A stretch of 28,891 nt of DNA from CAVRZY01 sp963725415 (GTDB taxonomy: Bacteria; Acidobacteriota; Terriglobia; Bryobacterales; Bryobacteraceae), in assembly GCA_963725415.1 (NCBI GenBank), contig CAVRZY010000294.1:1-28891 (forward strand), read 5' to 3'. This document shows positions 25,326-28,891 of the stretch, one piece after another (position 1 is the first letter of the stretch; each line of letters starts with the position of its first letter). The notes below the pieces were generated by a model. The model had not been told where the DNA came from, searched no databases, and saw only the letters and a program-made list of their open reading frames with translations. The position numbers and the translations under genes are program-made.

Positions 25326-26769
25326 TCAAGGACCTTCTGGACTGGGTGTTCTTCTGGGTTGACGCGCTCGCGCTGCTGCTGCTGGCGCCCCTGTTCCTGC
25401 ACTTCACGCTGTTCTTTCCGGATCGGCCGCGCGCCTGGGTGGAGGGCCGGATGGGCCCGTTCGTGGCGCCGCTGATCTACCTGCCGGCGCTGCTGATCGC
25501 GGCGGCGCGGATCTTCGCCGTGGCGCGGGCGGGCCAGGACGCGTCGTTCTACATTTCTGGCGTCATGGGGACGCTCGAGCGGATCGAGCCGCTGTACCTG
25601 TCCCTCTGCCTGCTGGCGGGCCTCGCGGTGCTCGTCCGGGCGTTCAGCCAGGTGCGGTCCGGCACCGCGCGGCGGCAACTGCGCTGGATCGTGTGGGGCA
25701 CGCTGCTCGGCGGGGCGCCGTTCGCCGCCGGGTATGCGCTGCCGTTCGCGCTGGGGACGACACCGACGCTCGCGATGCAGCTGACGGCGATCCCGCTGGG
25801 ACTGATTCCGCTGGCGTTCGCGAGCGCCCTGGTCCGCTACCGCCTGATGGACGTCGAGGTGATCGTCAAGCGGATGCTCGTCTACGCGGCCGCCGTGTCG
25901 GCGATCCTGGCGATCTACGCGGTGCTGCTGCGCGCGGCGGGAGCGGTCTTCCTGGAGGATTCGCACAAGTACAACACGGTGATCGCGATGCTCGCCACGC
26001 TGGTCGTGGTGCTGCTCGCGCGGCCGGTGAAGAACGGCATCCAGAACATCATCGACCGCGCCTTCTACCGCGATCGCTACGACTACCGGCGAGCGCTCTT
26101 GGGCTTTGCCCGCGATCTGAACGCGGATCTGGATCTCTACCGGCTGAGCGAGCGGCTCGTCGCGCGCGTGACCGAGACGCTGCTTGTCGACCGGATGGCG
26201 ATCCTGCTCGTCAACGATCGGACGGGCGAGTTCACGAGCATCCGTACCGTCGGCTTCGGGCGCGGCCTTGTCGCGCTGGCGCGCGCCTCGAGTTCGGGCT
26301 CCGCCTCAAGAGCGGCCAGAGCGTGGCGCTCGACGACCCTGGCGTGACCCGCGCGTTCAACCCGGACGAGGTGGAGCACTGGCGCGACCGGGGTATCTAC
26401 TACTTCATCCCGTGCGTGTCGAAGGACGGCACGAACGCAGCGCTGGCGCTCGGGCGCAAGCGGAACGGCGAGCCGCTGACGAGCGAGGACCTCGCGCTGC
26501 TGACGGCGGTGGCGGGACAGGTGGCGATGGCCATCGAGAACGGCCGGCTCTACCAGCAGCTGCACGTGAAGGCGGAGGAGCTGGACCACCTGCGCGAGTT
26601 CAACGAGAGCATCCTCGAGTCGCTGGACGCGGGGCTGATCGTCGTGGACCGCGACGACCGGATCATGCGGTGGAACCGCGCCCTTGAGCAGATCTACGGC
26701 CTGCCGCGCGCGGAGGCGGTGGGGCGCGCGCTCGACGAGGTCTTCGACGTCGGGTTCGTCCTTTCGGCA
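25326..26769 (+). pseudogene. Sensor histidine kinase fragment: membrane domain, GAF and PAS
   Basis: Begins inside a multi-helix membrane domain (LDWVFFWVDALALLLLAPLF, then FLHFTLFFPDRPRAW and several further helices), followed by a GAF domain (RLSERLVARVTETLLVDRMAILLVND...AGQVAMAIENGRLYQQ) and the start of a PAS domain (ILESLDAGLIVVDRDDRIMRWNRALEQIYG). The N-terminus is missing, and the PAS domain is cut near FDVGFV at about 26769. The frame shifts once at about 26280-26295, between ...VGFGRG and FGLRLKSGQSVALDDPG. Histidine phosphoacceptor and ATPase domains are absent. Resembles signalling proteins common in Acidobacteriota. Confidence 0.7.
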
Positions 26770-26785
26770 AGCCATTGCTGAAAGT
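26755..26785. other. Probable assembly junction (histidine kinase / GT39 sequence)
   Basis: The PAS domain stops abruptly and the strand sense, base composition and gene family all change. The sequence to the right is noticeably AT-richer and codes on the other strand. Confidence 0.6.
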
Positions 26786-27933
26786 TTTTGATGCCGCCGG
26801 CGGCTATGAAAAAAACGAAAGGAAGCACGCAGAAGGAGATAGCGGTCAAAGTAGAGAGGCGTGAGGACGTGAAGCGCGGTTTGCAGGATAAAAATGATGA
26901 AAAGAAGGGTGATTTCGGGGCGTTTTCGCGCGCCGCGGAGTCCGAATATCGAGGAACGGAATCAGAAGCGGGCCGATGATTTGTAAAACGCCGGGTATGT
27001 ATAAAATTCCCGAATGGCTGCCGGGGACTGCGATTTTTATATTGATCCACAGAACCTGAAAAATGTATCCGGCGCGTTGCGCGAAGGAATGGATTGCCGG
27101 CGGAGGACATTGAACGCGTCGTAATTGAAAATATGCCCTGAAAGTCGCCCGCAGCGAAACGGTCGATCAACATTCCGCGGAATAAGCGGGAAATCCCCGC
27201 CGAACTGATCCGAATAAAATGGAGAGCCGAACACGATATAGCTGCGGATCAGGAAAGGGAGGACTGGAATCAGCGCGGCGCCGAAGAGTTTAAGGCCGGA
27301 GCGCCGAACAGCGCGCGGCGCCTGTGGATGAACATCCATATCAGCGTGGCGGGTATCAGCATGACGCTGTTGTTGCGGATAAGGTACGCGAGCGCCATCA
27401 GAAGCCCCGCCGCTGGATACTTTTCTTTGAGGAGCGCGTACGCGAATAGTATATAGAAGATCACCTGCCATACTTCCGGCTGGCCGGGTACATGAGCGTG
27501 TATGTCCGAAGAATTGTGGGGGAAAACAGAATCAGAAGCGCGGAGAAGAAGCCGATAGCCGGGTCGAAGAGTTGTTCCCCGACTCTGAAAGTCACAAGGG
27601 GAAGCAGAAACAGGCCGATGAAGGCGGGAATGATGAACGTCCATTGCGTGGCTCTGAAGACGGCGTAGAATGGCACGAGGAAGAACGGATAAAGGTTCCG
27701 CGCTGAGCCGCGGGATGCGGAAGCGGCTGGTTTTTGATTGTGTACGCGCGGATGAGGTCTTCGCGGAGTTCGCCGCGCTCGAAAATGTTGCGGGCGATGC
27801 CGGCGTATTCGAAAGAGTCGCCGTCTGTTACGGGCGCGCGCGCAAGGAGAAATAGATGGAATAAGCAGAAAACCGCCGAGATGACAATCAGCGCCTTCCA
27901 GTATCTGCCTCGGTTTTTTTGCAGGCTGTCCAT
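26761..27933 (-). pseudogene. GT39/PMT-like membrane glycosyltransferase, many frameshifts
   Basis: From ATG 27933 the protein starts MDSLQKNRGRYWKALIVISA, with the early acidic motif TDGDSFEYAGIARNI typical of C-type glycosyltransferases using polyprenyl-phosphate sugars. Hydrophobic segments then continue across changing frames: RNLYPFFLVPFYAVFRATQW (27720 and below), VWQVIFYILFAYALLKEKYP (about 27475), GLKLFGAALIPVLPFLIRSY (about 27270), and near 26880 VLTPLYFDRYLL, a conserved motif of this family. At least four frame changes occur (about 27700, 27500, 27295 and several below 27170). The C-terminus is cut at about 26761. Each piece is well conserved, so sequencing error is more likely than decay. 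Confidence 0.65.
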
Positions 27934-28022
27934 GTTTTGTCCGCCGCTTCCGGCGATTAATTATATAGGACGTCCGGCGCGATGAAAAGCTGGAGTTGAT
28001 GAACCGAGCGGCTGAAAGCGTT

Positions 28023-28050
28023 TTGAAAAACGTAATACTTCGGCTATAAT
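28023..28050 (+). promoter_or_regulatory. Sigma70-type promoter of the radical SAM gene
   Basis: TTGAAA (28023-28028) and TATAAT (28045-28050), 16 bases apart, with an expected start at about 28057 and a GGAGG ribosome site about 30 bases further. One of the clearest promoters in the window. Confidence 0.6.
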
Positions 28051-28100
28051 AAGTGCGGAAGGCCGGGCGCGGCGGCGTGCTTCGGACGGAGGCCGGCTGA

Positions 28101-28891
28101 TTGTCTGAAACGACATACGGAAGAATAATCACGAAAACCCGGAGTATATGTCCCGAATGCGACGGGGTTGTCGATGCGCGCATAGCGGAGCGCGGCGGCC
28201 GCGTTTACATCACGAAGCAATGCCCGGAGCATGGAGAGAATGAGGCGCTGCTTTCGGCGGAAGCCGGATTTTTCATGCGGTGCAGGGAAGAATCCGTCGG
28301 CGCGCCCGTTGGAATGGACTGCGACGTGACCGGCTGCCTGACGTGCATGAGGCACGTCGACCGCGCGAAGACGATAATGATCGACGCGACGGAAAAGTGC
28401 AATCTGCGCTGCACGGCCTGTTTCACAAATACGCACACGGCGGAGAAGCGCGATCCGACGATCGATGAAATATGCGGCGGTCTGAAGGAGTGGAAAACGC
28501 GGCCGGCGGTGCTGCTGTGCGGCGGCGAGCCGACGGTGCGGCCCGACCTGCCGGAACTGATCCGCGCGATCACTTCGCTCGGTTTTGTCGTGAAGATGGC
28601 GTCGAACGGGATCAAACTCACCGATAAAGAATATGTGAGAAGTCTGAAAGACGCGGGGCTTGACTGGGTGCTGTTCCAGTTCGACGGATTTTCAGACGAA
28701 ATCTACAAGCAGACGCGCGGGCGCGAAATGAAAGCGTTGAAGGAAACCGCGCTGGAGAATCTCCGCGAGGCCGGGATCAAGGTGTGCCTTGCGATGATGG
28801 TCGTGAAGGGCTGAACGACGGCGAAATCGGACGCACGATCGATTACGTCATGCGGAGCGACAACATAATGCACATCGGGTGTACCGTGTTG
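28101..28891 (+). CDS. Tes/GDGT-MAS-like radical SAM protein, 3' end outside window
   Basis: TTG 28101 is preceded by GGAGG at 8 bases. N-terminal Cys pairs CPEC (17-20), CPEHG (41-45) and a GCLTC (79-83) precede the radical SAM motif CNLRCTAC (C100, C104, C107), then FTNTHTAEKRDPTIDEICGG, LLCGGEPTVRPDLPELI and the following alternating strands and helices of the barrel. This N-terminal Cys layout is typical of the family that includes tetraether lipid synthase; its bacterial members may couple lipid chains, but this one could also act on another substrate. The frame stops at 28814 but NDGEIGRTIDYV continues in another frame, so a base was lost near 28811. The C-terminal half lies outside the window. 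Confidence 0.75.

Noticed and set aside
1..28891. CRISPR arrays, tRNA or rRNA genes
   Set aside because: No regularly spaced direct repeats and no recognisable tRNA or rRNA sequence were seen on reading the window.

Overview
The first ~24.1 kb reads as one GC-rich bacterial chromosome segment, most likely Acidobacteriota of the Solibacter/Bryobacter type. This is an inference from gene content: tandem Ser/Thr kinases with PD40 beta-propeller sensors, paired secreted beta-lactamase-fold hydrolases, an Abhydrolase_10-like protein, a CcmH variant with an APCC motif, and 60-bp REP-like hairpins. It was not checked against a database.

Layout. 1-256: end of a squalene/phytoene synthase. 302-548: nested and abutting inverted repeats. 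545-2515(-): B12-type radical SAM protein. 2597-8221(-): two paralogous membrane Ser/Thr kinases (the left one frameshifted) flanking an orphan HicB antitoxin and an internally deleted hicA. 8350-11981: two divergent serine hydrolases separated by a REP hairpin; the right one is coupled to an Smr protein and a secreted triple-repeat protein. 13322-16255(-): CcmH-like protein, unknown TIM-barrel-like protein and Tat-exported DUF362 protein (frameshifted), start-coupled as an operon. 16475-18517(+): YtrA-type GntR regulator, slipin, small membrane protein and ICMT-like methyltransferase. 18581-23328(-): SagB-type nitroreductase, Mrp/ApbC ATPase, Abhydrolase_10-like protein (frameshifted) and TsaD. 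23327 onward (+): queA, whose start codon overlaps that of tsaD.

From about 24,136 the window stops behaving like one genome. queA breaks off inside a conserved motif. It is followed by the C-terminal part of a DrmB-like DUF1998 protein with three single-base frameshifts, then an N-terminally cut sensor histidine kinase fragment (frameshifted). Next comes a reverse-strand GT39-type membrane glycosyltransferase broken into several frames, and then a Tes-like radical SAM gene with a strong sigma70-like promoter, itself frameshifted just before the window end. Base composition changes visibly after ~26,770. The simplest reading is a chimeric, low-quality contig end made of two to four unrelated pieces. 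The gene order there should not be used to infer function.

Three single-base frameshifts also occur in otherwise intact genes of the main segment (near 2841, 13747 and 20854). They look more like sequencing errors than decay. The strongest biological observations are the covarying 60-bp hairpins, the slipin/ICMT operon under a YtrA-like regulator, the mosaic kinase pair around a decayed hicAB, the three-repeat secreted protein, and the overlapping divergent start codons of tsaD and queA.
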